Part shown: piece by piece, positions 1 to 8,017 of the stretch
How positions within the stretch are numbered: position 1 is the first letter of the stretch
Layout of the letters: every line of letters begins with the position of its first letter
Assembly: GCF_026343185.1 (NCBI RefSeq)
Contig: NZ_JAPEMA010000001.1
Span: 4,650,001 to 4,714,000, forward strand
Direction: 5' to 3'
Length of the DNA stretch: 64,000 nucleotides
DNA from: Streptomyces sp. NBC_00091
GTDB lineage: Bacteria > Actinomycetota > Actinomycetes > Streptomycetales > Streptomycetaceae
Notes under the pieces: generated by a model
Told to the model about the DNA's origin: nothing
Databases searched by the model: none
The model's input: only the letters and a program-made list of their open reading frames with translations
Made by a program: the position numbers and the translations under genes

Positions 1-1
1 C

Positions 2-445
2 GACGAGCTCTGCAACTCCAAGGTCAAGGCCGCCTTCCGCAACGGGATCACCCCGATCCTGTGCGTCGGCGAGGGCCTGGACATCCGCAAGGCCGGCCAG
101 CAGGTCCCGTACACGCTGGCCCAGCTCGACGGCGGCCTCAAGGACGTCCCGGCCGAGCAGGTCGAGTCCATCGTGATCGCGTACGAGCCCGTCTGGGCGA
201 TCGGCACCGGCGAGGTCGCCACCCCCGAGGACGCGCAGGAGGTCTGCGGGGCGATCCGCGGCCGCCTCGCCGAGCTGTACTCCCAGGAGCTGGCCGACAA
301 GGTCCGCATCCAGTACGGCGGCTCGGTCAAGTCCGGCAACATCGCCGCGATCATGGCCCAGCCCGACGTCGACGGCGCCCTGATCGGCGGCGCGGCGCTG
401 GACACCGACGAGTTCGTCAAGATCGTCCGCTTCCGCGACCAGTGA
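2..445 (+). CDS. tpiA: Triosephosphate isomerase, C-terminal part (cut by window edge)
   Basis: Interconverts dihydroxyacetone phosphate and glyceraldehyde 3-phosphate in cytosolic glycolysis. Only the last 147 residues are inside the window; the frame is open from base 2. The catalytic-glutamate segment AYEPVWAIGTG, the phosphate-binding YGGSVK and the GALIGGA loop are all present and in the usual order, so this end looks intact. secG and an RbpA-family gene follow on the same strand, an order familiar from Streptomyces gap-pgk-tpi-secG regions. Identification is secure; the N-terminus cannot be judged. Confidence 0.97.
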   Translation, partial: DELCNSKVKAAFRNGITPILCVGEGLDIRKAGQQVPYTLAQLDGGLKDVPAEQVESIVIAYEPVWAIGTGEVATPEDAQEVCGAIRGRLAELYSQELADKVRIQYGGSVKSGNIAAIMAQPDVDGALIGGAALDTDEFVKIVRFRDQ

Positions 446-560
446 GTATGCGGTAGGGCGGATCCGTCGTACCCTTGCGGGGGCCGGGGGCTGCTGACGC
501 AGCTTGCCGGCCCTCGCTTCCTCCCAGCAGCAGCCGAAAGCCCAGAAAGTAGGAATCGCC

Positions 561-797
561 GTGGTTATGGGGTTCTCGATCGCCCTGATCGTCTTCAGCG
601 CTCTGCTGATGCTGCTCGTGCTGATGCACAAGGGCAAGGGCGGCGGCCTTTCCGACATGTTCGGCGGCGGCATGCAGTCCTCGGTCGGCGGCTCCTCCGT
701 GGCGGAGCGCAACCTGGACCGCATCACGGTCGTCATCGGCCTGCTGTGGTTCGCCTGCATCGTCGCGCTCGGCCTGCTCATGAAGTCCAGCACCTGA
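561..797 (+). CDS. secG: Preprotein translocase subunit SecG
   Basis: Small membrane subunit of the SecYEG channel. The 78-residue product has two hydrophobic helices flanking a loop rich in glycine, with the family motif HKGKGGGLSDMFGGG. I chose GTG 561 because AGGA at 551-554 sits 6 bases upstream; ATG 567 in the same frame is the alternative, while the frame open from 504 lacks a ribosome site. It lies 115 bases after tpiA on the same strand and may be transcribed with it. No hairpin terminator is visible before the next gene. Confidence 0.93.
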   Translation: MVMGFSIALIVFSALLMLLVLMHKGKGGGLSDMFGGGMQSSVGGSSVAERNLDRITVVIGLLWFACIVALGLLMKSST

Positions 798-944
798 CGG
801 TTCCGGCCATTCCGGCGGCCCCGGCCACCGTGACGGCCTTATCCTGAGTGCGGCGTCCTGGTTGCGGAACAAGTGCCTCTGCTCCCCACTCCCTTGTGGG
901 GATGATCCCTCCGGTTGCTGCACGCGGGTTGGGCTTTACGTAAA

Positions 945-970
945 CTGGGGCGCCCCCAGCGGGTATACCC
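945..970 (+). promoter_or_regulatory. Two small palindromes upstream of the RbpA-family gene
   Basis: CTGGGG-cgc-CCCCAG (945-959) is followed directly by the perfect 10-base palindrome GGGTATACCC (961-970). They lie 39 to 64 bases before the GTG start at 1009, within the likely promoter or leader. A preceding TTTACGTAAA palindrome (934-943) adds to the cluster. I could not assign a confident -35/-10 pair. A regulatory role is inference only. Confidence 0.3.
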
Positions 971-1008
971 TCACGCTCGGCGGCACCATCACGCAGGGAG
1001 TTACGACC

Positions 1009-1344
1009 GTGGCAAGTGGCAACGCGATTCGTGGAAGTCGGGTCGGAGCCGGGCCGATGGGCGAGGCCGAGCGCGGCGAATCCGCGCCGCGCCTGCGCAT
1101 CTCCTTCTGGTGCTCGAACGGGCACGAGACGCAGCCGAGCTTCGCCAGCGACGCGCAGGTGCCGGACACCTGGGACTGCCCGCGCTGCGGGTTCCCGGCC
1201 GGCCAGGACCGGGACAACCCGCCCGCGCCGCCGCGCACCGAGCCGTACAAGACGCACCTCGCGTACGTACGCGAGCGCCGCACGGACGCCGACGGCGAGG
1301 CGATCCTCGCCGAGGCCCTCGCCAAGCTCCGGGGCGAGATCTGA
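1009..1344 (+). CDS. rbpA: RNA polymerase-binding protein, RbpA family (probable paralogue)
   Basis: RbpA proteins bind RNA polymerase holoenzyme at group 1 and 2 sigma factors and stabilise the open complex in actinobacteria. The 111-residue product has the family zinc site: C35, H39, C57 and C60 in FWCSNGHE and TWDCPRC, then a charged tail ending [15 protein letters not shown] chose GTG 1009 (product MASGNAIRG...) after GGAG at 997-1000. It is shorter and quite divergent from the roughly 124-residue RbpA of S. coelicolor as I remember it. A second RbpA-like gene elsewhere is therefore likely, with this one the paralogue sometimes called RbpB. A strong hairpin follows. Confidence 0.82.
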   Translation: MASGNAIRGSRVGAGPMGEAERGESAPRLRISFWCSNGHETQPSFASDAQVPDTWDCPRCGFPAGQDRDNPPAPPRTEPYKTHLAYVRERRTDADGEAILAEALAKLRGEI

Positions 1345-1394
1345 GTCGGGATCCGAGACCCGGCAGACGTCGGGGCCACACTCGAGAGTGACTC

Positions 1395-1440
1395 GGGGCC
1401 CGGCCCGTGGGAGAGCGAATCCCGCGGGCCGGGCCCCTTT
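1395..1440 (+). terminator. Rho-independent-like terminator after rbpA
   Basis: A perfect 13-base stem, GGGGCCCGGCCCG (1395-1407) with CGGGCCGGGCCCC (1425-1437), and a 17-base loop, followed by TTT. It ends the tpiA-secG-rbpA side before pgi. Confidence 0.8.
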
Positions 1441-1513
1441 GTGTGCGTTGTCCCCCTTCGAATCCCTTAGGTTGGAAGGTGGCGGGGCACAACAGGACGG
1501 AAGAAGTGGGTTG

Positions 1514-3175
1514 ATGTCCGAGATGAACGCAGACAGCCGTACGAGGCTCAACCGGACGCCCGAGTGGATCGCACTCGGCAAGCACCGGGACGAGCTGGGG
1601 CAGACGCATCTGCGGGATCTGTTCGAGACGGATCCGGAGCGGGGAACCGGCTACATCCTGCGGGTCGGGGACCTGCACATCGACTACTCCAAGCACCTCG
1701 TGACCGACGAGACGCTCGCGCTGCTCCGCGAACTGGCGTCGGCCACCGGCGTGGCACGGCTGCGGGACGCCATGTTCCGCGGCGAGAAGATCAACACGAC
1801 CGAGGACCGGGCGGTCCTGCACACCGCGCTGCGCGCTCCCGCGGACGCGGTCGTCGAGGTGGACGGCGAGAACGTCGTCCCCGCGGTGCACGCGGTCCTC
1901 GACAAGATGGCGGCCTTCTCCGACCGGGTCCGGTCGGGGGAGTGGACCGGGTTCACCGGCAAGCGCATCAAGAACGTGGTCAACATCGGGATCGGCGGCT
2001 CCGACCTGGGCCCGGCGATGGCGTACGAGGCGCTGCGCGCCTTCACCGACCGCGGGCTGACCCTGCGCTTCGTGTCCAACGTGGACGGCGCCGACCTGCA
2101 CGAGGCCGTGCGCGAACTGGACCCGGCGGAGACGCTGTTCATCATCGCCTCGAAGACCTTCACCACCATCGAGACCATCACCAACGCCACCTCGGCGCGG
2201 GAATGGCTGCTCGGGGGGCTGGGCGGCGACGCGGCCGCGGTGGCACGGCACTTCGTGGCGCTGTCGACCAACGCCGAGAAGGTCGGCGAGTTCGGCATCG
2301 ATCCGGCCAACATGTTCGAGTTCTGGGACTGGGTCGGAGGCCGCTACTCCTTCGACTCCGCCATCGGGCTCTCGCTGGTGATCGCCATCGGCCCGGACTC
2401 CTTCCGGGAACTGCTGGGCGGCTTCGCGCAGATGGACCGGCACTTCCGCACGGCGCCGCCGGAGCAGAACGCCCCGCTGCTGCTGGGCCTGTTGGGCGTC
2501 TGGTACGGGGCCTTCTTCGACGCGCAGTCGCACGCGGTGCTCCCGTACAGCCACTACCTCTCCCGCTTCACGGCCTACTTGCAGCAGCTGGACATGGAGT
2601 CCAACGGCAAGTCCGTGGACCGGGACGGCAATCCGGTGGACTGGCAGACCGGCCCGGTGGTGTGGGGCACGCCCGGCACCAACGGGCAGCACGCCTACTA
2701 CCAGCTGATCCACCAGGGCACCCGGATGATCCCGGCGGACTTCATCGGCTTCGCCCGCCCGGTGGCGGAGCTGCCGCCGGCGCTGGAGGCGCAGCACGAC
2801 CTGCTGATGGCGAACTTCTTCGCCCAGACGCAGGCGCTCGCCTTCGGCAAGACGGCCGACGAGGTCCGGGCGGAGGGCGTCGCCGAGGCGCTCGTCCCGC
2901 ACAAGACCTTCCAGGGCAACCACCCGACGACGACCATCCTCGCCGCCGAACTGACCCCGGCGGTGCTGGGCCAGCTCATCGCGCTGTACGAGCACAAGGT
3001 GTTCGTCCAGGGCGCGGTGTGGAACATCGACTCCTTCGACCAGTGGGGCGTCGAGCTCGGCAAGGTCCTCGCCAAGCGGGTGGAGCCGGCGCTGACGGAG
3101 GGCTCGCACGTGGAGAGCCTCGACCCGTCGACGCGGGCGCTTGTGGCCACGTACCGGGAGCTGCGCGGCCGCTGA
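1514..3175 (+). CDS. pgi: Glucose-6-phosphate isomerase
   Basis: Interconverts glucose 6-phosphate and fructose 6-phosphate in the cytosol. The 553-residue length is typical. Family segments are in order: the sugar-phosphate loop [21 protein letters not shown], the SIS region WVGGRYS, the signature around [10 protein letters not shown] and the [11 protein letters not shown] segment. Start ATG 1514 follows GGAAG at 1499-1503; ATG 1523 is possible. It has its own hairpin downstream and faces the leftward pentose-phosphate operon, placing glycolysis and pentose-phosphate entry side by side. Confidence 0.97.
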   Translation: MSEMNADSRTRLNRTPEWIALGKHRDELGQTHLRDLFETDPERGTGYILRVGDLHIDYSKHLVTDETLALLRELASATGVARLRDAMFRGEKINTTEDRAVLHTALRAPADAVVEVDGENVVPAVHAVLDKMAAFSDRVRSGEWTGFTGKRIKNVVNIGIGGSDLGPAMAYEALRAFTDRGLTLRFVSNVDGADLHEAVRELDPAETLFIIASKTFTTIETITNATSAREWLLGGLGGDAAAVARHFVALSTNAEKVGEFGIDPANMFEFWDWVGGRYSFDSAIGLSLVIAIGPDSFRELLGGFAQMDRHFRTAPPEQNAPLLLGLLGVWYGAFFDAQSHAVLPYSHYLSRFTAYLQQLDMESNGKSVDRDGNPVDWQTGPVVWGTPGTNGQHAYYQLIHQGTRMIPADFIGFARPVAELPPALEAQHDLLMANFFAQTQALAFGKTADEVRAEGVAEALVPHKTFQGNHPTTTILAAELTPAVLGQLIALYEHKVFVQGAVWNIDSFDQWGVELGKVLAKRVEPALTEGSHVESLDPSTRALVATYRELRGR

Positions 3176-3187
3176 GGCCGGATGCAC

Positions 3188-3221
3188 GAAGGGCCCCGCA
3201 CCGTCCGGTGCGGGGCCCTTC
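3188..3221. terminator. Bidirectional terminator between pgi and pgl
   Basis: A 15-16-base stem built on AAGGGCCCCGCACCG (3189-3203) and its complement (3206-3220), with a two-base loop. It lies 13 bases after the pgi stop and 30 bases beyond the pgl stop, so it can serve both convergent units. Confidence 0.8.
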
Positions 3222-3250
3222 GCCGTCTGCGTCTGCGTCTGCCTCTGCCG

Positions 3251-4039
3251 TCAGGCGGAGGCCGGGGGGTACAGGCCGGTCGGCAGCTTGGCCGCCGCCG
3301 CGCGGTCCAGCAGCCACAGGGTGCGGCTGCGGCCGTAGGCGGCCGCCGCCGGAGCCTGGACCTCGCCCGCGCCGCCGAGGGCGATGGCCACCGCCCCGGC
3401 CTTGTCCTCGCCGGCCGCCAGCAGCCACACCTCGCGGGCCGCGCGGATCGCCGGCAGGGTGAGCGAGACGCGGGTCGGCGGAGGCTTCGGGGCGCCGTGG
3501 ACGCCGACGACGGTGCGCTCGGTCTCGCGGGCCGCCGGGTGCTCGGGGAACAGGGACGCCACGTGGGTGTCCGGGCCCACGCCCAGCATCAGCACGTCGA
3601 AACGGGGCACCGGGCCGTGGTCCTCGGGCCCGGCGGCCTTCGCCAGCTCGGCGGCGTAGGAGGCCGCGGCGGCGTCCACGTCGGCGCCGTACGGGCCGTC
3701 GGAGGCGGGCATGACGTGCACGCGGGCCGGGTCCACCGGGACGGCGTCCAGGAGGGCCGCACGGGCCTGGGTGTGGTTGCGCTCGGGGTCGTCGGCGGGG
3801 AGGTACCGCTCGTCGCCCCACCAGAGGTCGATCCGGGACCAGTCGATCGCGTCCCGCGCGGGGGCGGCGGCGAGGGCCGCGAGCAGGCCGTTGCCGTTGC
3901 GGCCGCCGGTCAGGACGACGGAGGCCGAGCCGCGGGCCGCTTGCGCGTCCACGATCTTCGTGATGAGCCGGGCCGCTGCGGCCTGCGCCATCAGCTCCTT
4001 GTCCCGGTGGACGACGACCTGGGGAGTCGTCATACCCAT
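3251..4039 (-). CDS. pgl: 6-phosphogluconolactonase
   Basis: Hydrolyses 6-phosphogluconolactone, the product of Zwf, in the oxidative pentose-phosphate pathway. The 262-residue protein has VVLTGGRNGNGLL near residue 42, WWGDERYLPADD, FDVLMLGVGPDTHVASLFP and LTLPAI, all features of the DevB/Pgl family. In LGVGPDTHVAS the more usual sequence would be LGxGxDGHxAS, a conservative change. Start ATG 4039 follows AAGAAGG by about 9 bases; ATG 4033 is a second option. It is the last gene of the leftward tkt-tal-zwf-opcA group, separated from opcA by a 255-base repeat-bearing gap, so it may be partly independent. Confidence 0.95.
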   Translation of the reverse strand: MGMTTPQVVVHRDKELMAQAAAARLITKIVDAQAARGSASVVLTGGRNGNGLLAALAAAPARDAIDWSRIDLWWGDERYLPADDPERNHTQARAALLDAVPVDPARVHVMPASDGPYGADVDAAAASYAAELAKAAGPEDHGPVPRFDVLMLGVGPDTHVASLFPEHPAARETERTVVGVHGAPKPPPTRVSLTLPAIRAAREVWLLAAGEDKAGAVAIALGGAGEVQAPAAAAYGRSRTLWLLDRAAAAKLPTGLYPPASA

Positions 4040-4076
4040 GTGCTGCCGCCTTCTTGGTAGTTCTGGGGGTGGTGCG

Positions 4077-4230
4077 GATGCCGCTGCGCGGAGCCGCTCC
4101 CCACCCCGCCCCTTCTCCCCCAGCTACCGCTGGGAGGTGCCCCCAGAAACCGGGGGCGAGCCCCCGGACCCCCCTTGCCCTCAAACGCCGGGCGGGCTGG
4201 AAGTGCCGCTGCGCGGCACCTCCAGCCGCA
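4077..4230. repeat. Intergenic palindromic repeat (copy 1)
   Basis: The opcA-pgl gap holds a GC-rich repeat with three recognisable blocks: CCCCACCCCGCCCCTTCT (4099-4116), GAAACCGGGGGCGAGCCCCC (4146-4165) and CTCAAACGCCGGGCGGGCTGG (4180-4200). A hairpin CTGGAAGTGCCGC / GCGGCACCTCCAG (about 4197-4225) follows. The same blocks recur near 55.4 kb and 62.1 kb in this window. No coding signal is seen here. Confidence 0.7.
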
Positions 4231-4294
4231 CCGGCGACTGAGGTGGGAACGGTGGAAGGGCGGGTAGGGGATCGCTCCGCGCAGCGGTCCGGTG

Positions 4295-5335
4295 CTACTT
4301 GGCCGCCGCCCGCTTGGCCGGCTTGGGGGCCGGCTTCGCCGCAGGGGCCTCGGCCACAGGGGCCTCCGCCGCCTCGGCCTTGGCCGGAGACGGCTTCGGG
4401 GCCGGGGCGGACGTCGTGAGCCGGGCGACGCCGAACTTCAGCGAGGCCTCGTACGTGTTGTCCGGGTCCAGCCGGCGCAGCTCCTCCGCCAGGAGTTCCG
4501 CCGTGTCGCGGCGCTTGAGCGCCACCGCACGGTCGGGCTGCCCCGGCATGCACAGCGTCGCCAGCGCACCGTCCGCGCGGTCCAGGACGATCAGGCCGTC
4601 CTTGGTCTCCAGGCGTACGGCGGTCAGCCCCGGCCCCCCTGACAGGGTCCGGTTGACCGGAACCCCGAGGCGGTCCGCCAGCCACATGGCCAGCAGCTCG
4701 CAGCTCGGGTTCTCGTCCTCGCCCTCGACGGTCGCCGAGACCACCGACACCGTCTGCTGGTCCAGCGCGGCAGCCAGCATGGAGCGCCACGGGGTGATCC
4801 GGGTCCAGGACAGGTCCGTGTCACCCGGTGCGTAGGCCTGCGCCCGCAGGGCCAGGGCCTCGATCGGGTTCTCGGAGGAGTACGTGTCCGTGATCCGGCG
4901 CTGCGCCAGCGCGCCCAGCGGGTCGCCCGCCAGGTCCGCGGGAGCACCCTCCGGCCACCAGACGACCACGGGGGCGTCCGGCAGGAGCAGCGGGAGCACG
5001 ACCGACTGGGCGTGGTCGACCAGTTCGCCGTGCAGGCGCAGTACGACCGTCTCCCCGGTGCCGGAGTCCGCCCCGACGCGGAGCTCCGCGTCGAGCCGGG
5101 CATCGCGGCGACTGCGCGGGGAGCGGCTGACCCGCTTGACCACGACGACGATCCGCGAGGGGTGTTCGTGGGACGCGTCGTTCGCCGACTTGAGCGCGTC
5201 GTACGCGTTCTCTTCGTCGGTCACGATCACCAGCGTGAGGACCATGCCGATGGCCGGCGTGCCGATGTCCCGGCGCGCCTGCACCAACGCGGCGTTGATC
5301 TTGCTGGAGGTGGTCTCCGTGAGGTCGATCTTCAT
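4295..5335 (-). CDS. opcA: Glucose-6-phosphate dehydrogenase assembly protein OpcA
   Basis: OpcA is an accessory protein required for full Zwf activity in actinobacteria and cyanobacteria. The 346-residue product has the family start (MKIDLTETTSSKINAAL), a central VVWWPEGAPADLAGDPLG block and a C-terminal tail of about 45 residues made almost only of Ala, Pro, Lys and Glu, probably disordered. Its ATG overlaps the zwf stop (ATGA at 5335-5332), so translation of Zwf and its partner is coupled. Identity rests on sequence and on the fixed zwf-opcA pairing. Confidence 0.94.
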   Translation of the reverse strand: MKIDLTETTSSKINAALVQARRDIGTPAIGMVLTLVIVTDEENAYDALKSANDASHEHPSRIVVVVKRVSRSPRSRRDARLDAELRVGADSGTGETVVLRLHGELVDHAQSVVLPLLLPDAPVVVWWPEGAPADLAGDPLGALAQRRITDTYSSENPIEALALRAQAYAPGDTDLSWTRITPWRSMLAAALDQQTVSVVSATVEGEDENPSCELLAMWLADRLGVPVNRTLSGGPGLTAVRLETKDGLIVLDRADGALATLCMPGQPDRAVALKRRDTAELLAEELRRLDPDNTYEASLKFGVARLTTSAPAPKPSPAKAEAAEAPVAEAPAAKPAPKPAKRAAAK

Positions 5336-6858
5336 GGCCGGCGCCAGCTCCGTCCGTCTCGTGCGAGCATCTCGTCCGCCTCGACCGGTCCCCAGGTTCC
5401 CGCCGGGTACTGCGCGGGCTTGCCGTGCTTGTCCCAGTACTCCTCGATCGGGTCGAGGATGTTCCAGGAGAGCTCGACCTCCTGATGGCGCGGGAAGAGG
5501 TTCGCGTCACCCAGCAGGACATCCAGGATCAGCCGCTCGTAGGCCTCGGGGCTGGACTCGGTGAAGGACTCGCCGTAGGCGAAGTCCATCGTGACGTCCC
5601 GTACCTCCATGGAGGTGCCCGGCACCTTGGAGCCGAAGCGGACCGTCACGCCCTCGTCCGGCTGGACCCGGATGACCAGGGCGTTCTGCCCCAGTTCCTC
5701 GGTCGCGCCCGACTCGAACGGCAGGTACGGCGCACGCTTGAAGACCACCGCGATCTCCGTCACCCGACGGCCCAGGCGCTTGCCCGTGCGCAGGTAGAAC
5801 GGGACGCCCGCCCAGCGGCGGTTGTTGATCTCCAGCTTGATGGCCGCGTAGGTGTCGGTCTTCGACTTGGGGTCGATGCCGTCCTCTTCGAGGTACCCGA
5901 CGACCTTCTCGCCACCCTGCCAGGCCGCCGAGTACTGGCCGCGCACGGTGTGCTTGCCCAGGTCCTCCGGCAGCTCCACGGCGGCCAGCACCTTGAGCTT
6001 CTCGGCCACCAGCGCCTTGGGGTGGAAGGAGCCGGGCTCCTCCATCGCCGTCAGCGCCAGCAGCTGGAGCAGGTGGTTCTGGATGACGTCGCGGGCCGCG
6101 CCGATGCCGTCGTAGTAACCGGCCCGGCCGCCGATGCCGATGTCCTCCGCCATGGTGATCTGCACGTGGTCGACGTACGACCGGTTCCAGATCGGCTCGA
6201 ACATGGTGTTGGCGAAGCGGAGCGCCAGGATGTTCTGGACGGTCTCCTTGCCGAGGTAGTGGTCGATCCGGAAGACCTCGTCACGGGGGAAGACCTCGTG
6301 GACGACCTTGTTGAGCTCTTCCGCGCTCTTCAGGTTGTGGCCGAAGGGCTTCTCGATGACGGCACGCCGCCAGGAGCCCTCCTTCTGCGCCAGGCCGTGG
6401 TCCTTGAGCTGCTGGACCACCTTGGGGAAGAACTTCGGCGGCACCGAGAGGTAGAAGGCGAAGTTGCCGCCCGTGCCCTGGGCCTTGTCGAGCTCCTCGA
6501 TGGTCGACTTCAGCGTCTCGAAGGCCGCGTCGTCGTCGAACTCGCCCTGGACGAACCGGCAGCCCTGCACCAGCTGCTGCCAGACCTCCTCACGGAAGGG
6601 GGTGCGCGAGTGCTCCTTGACGGCCTCGTACACCTCCTGGGCGAAGTCCTCGTCCTGCCACTCACGCCGGGCGAAACCGATCAGCGAGAAGCCCGGAGGC
6701 AGCAGGCCGCGGTTCGCGAGGTCGTAGACGGCGGGCATGAGCTTCTTGCGCGACAGGTCACCCGTAACGCCGAAAATGACCAGGCCGGACGGCCCCGCGA
6801 TGCGCGGGAGCCGCCGGTCCTGTGCGTCACGAAGCGGGTTCGCTCCGTTCACCGACAA
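5332..6858 (-). CDS. zwf: Glucose-6-phosphate 1-dehydrogenase
   Basis: Oxidises glucose 6-phosphate to the lactone with NADP. The 508-residue length fits the family. The Rossmann motif GVTGDLSRKKLMPAVY (about residues 25-40), the active-site signature RIDHYLGKETVQN and the EKPFG motif are intact. The start is taken as TTG 6858: GGAGGA lies 9 bases upstream, overlapping the end of tal, whereas the GTG two codons later is too far from it. The tal stop is only 5 bases away, and the zwf stop overlaps opcA, so the three are one translation-coupled unit. Confidence 0.96.
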   Translation of the reverse strand: MSVNGANPLRDAQDRRLPRIAGPSGLVIFGVTGDLSRKKLMPAVYDLANRGLLPPGFSLIGFARREWQDEDFAQEVYEAVKEHSRTPFREEVWQQLVQGCRFVQGEFDDDAAFETLKSTIEELDKAQGTGGNFAFYLSVPPKFFPKVVQQLKDHGLAQKEGSWRRAVIEKPFGHNLKSAEELNKVVHEVFPRDEVFRIDHYLGKETVQNILALRFANTMFEPIWNRSYVDHVQITMAEDIGIGGRAGYYDGIGAARDVIQNHLLQLLALTAMEEPGSFHPKALVAEKLKVLAAVELPEDLGKHTVRGQYSAAWQGGEKVVGYLEEDGIDPKSKTDTYAAIKLEINNRRWAGVPFYLRTGKRLGRRVTEIAVVFKRAPYLPFESGATEELGQNALVIRVQPDEGVTVRFGSKVPGTSMEVRDVTMDFAYGESFTESSPEAYERLILDVLLGDANLFPRHQEVELSWNILDPIEEYWDKHGKPAQYPAGTWGPVEADEMLARDGRSWRRP

Positions 6859-6863
6859 AATAC

Positions 6864-7982
6864 TCAGTCCTCCGCGGGGGCGAGGCGCTTGAGCTCCGCC
6901 TCGGTCGACTTCAGCAGGTCGTTCCACGACGCCTCGAACTTCTCGACGCCTTCGTCTTCGAGCAGCTGCACCACATCGTCGTACGAGATGCCGAGCTTCG
7001 CGACCGCGTCCAGCTCGGCGCGCGCCTGCTCGTAGGTGCCCCGGATGGTGTCGCCGGAGACCTCGCCGTGGTCGGCGGTGGCCTCCAGGGTCGCCTCGGG
7101 CATGGTGTTCACGGTGCCGGGCGCGACCAGGTCCACCACGTACAGGGTGTCCTTGTACGCCGGGTCCTTGACGCCGGTCGAGGCCCACAGCGGACGCTGC
7201 TTGTTGGCCTGCGCCTTGTCCAGGGCCGCCCAGCGCTCGCTGCCGAACACCTCTTCGTACGCCTCGTAGGCCAGACGGGCGTTGGCGAGGGCCGCCTTGC
7301 CCTTCAGGGCCTTGGCCTCGTCGGTGCCGATGCCGTCCAGGCGCTTGTCGATCTCGCTGTCCACGCGGGACACGAAGAAGGAAGCGACCGAGTGGATCTT
7401 GGAGAGGTCCAGGCCGGCGGCCTTCGCCTTCTCCAGGCCCGCCAGGTACGCGTCCATGACCGCGCGGTAGCGCTCCAGCGAGAAGATCAGCGTCACGTTG
7501 ACGCTGATGCCCTTGCCGATGACCTCGGTGATCGCCGGCAGGCCGGCCTCGGTCGCCGGGATCTTGATGAGGGTGTTGGGGCGGTCCACCAGCCAGGCGA
7601 GCTGCTTGGCCTCGGCGATGGTCGCCGCGGTGTTGTGCGCCAGACGCGGGTCGACCTCGATCGACACGCGGCCGTCCTGGCCCTCGGTCGAGTCGTAGAC
7701 CGGACGCAGGATGTCGGCGGCGTCACGGACGTCCGCCGTCGTGATCATGCGGATCGCCTCGTCGACGGTGACCTTGCGGGTGGCGAGGTCGGTGAGCTGC
7801 TGCTCGTAGCCGTCGCCGCTGCTGATCGCCTTCTGGAAGATCGACGGGTTGGTGGTGACACCGACCACGTGCTGCTGGTCGATGAGTTCGGCGAGGTTGC
7901 CGGACGTGATGCGCTTGCGGGACAGATCGTCCAGCCAGATCGCCACGCCCTCGTCGGAGAGGCGCTTGAGTGCGTCTGCCAT
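6864..7982 (-). CDS. tal: Transaldolase
   Basis: Transfers a dihydroxyacetone unit between sugar phosphates in the non-oxidative pentose-phosphate pathway. At 372 residues it matches the longer actinobacterial type. The N-terminal [15 protein letters not shown], the Schiff-base lysine in NTLIKIPAT and the [13 protein letters not shown] segment are visible. ATG 7982 follows AGGAG by 11 bases. Tkt ends 35 bases upstream, and zwf begins 5 bases after the tal stop. Confidence 0.96.
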   Translation of the reverse strand: MADALKRLSDEGVAIWLDDLSRKRITSGNLAELIDQQHVVGVTTNPSIFQKAISSGDGYEQQLTDLATRKVTVDEAIRMITTADVRDAADILRPVYDSTEGQDGRVSIEVDPRLAHNTAATIAEAKQLAWLVDRPNTLIKIPATEAGLPAITEVIGKGISVNVTLIFSLERYRAVMDAYLAGLEKAKAAGLDLSKIHSVASFFVSRVDSEIDKRLDGIGTDEAKALKGKAALANARLAYEAYEEVFGSERWAALDKAQANKQRPLWASTGVKDPAYKDTLYVVDLVAPGTVNTMPEATLEATADHGEVSGDTIRGTYEQARAELDAVAKLGISYDDVVQLLEDEGVEKFEASWNDLLKSTEAELKRLAPAED

Positions 7983-8017
7983 GGGAATTACATCTCCTAC
8001 TGGTTCAGGTGCCGGTC

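Noticed and set aside
1016..1513. Long upstream extension of the pgi reading frame
   Set aside because: The frame is open back to 1016 but runs through the RbpA-family gene and the terminator at 1395-1440. The true start with family-like sequence is 1514.
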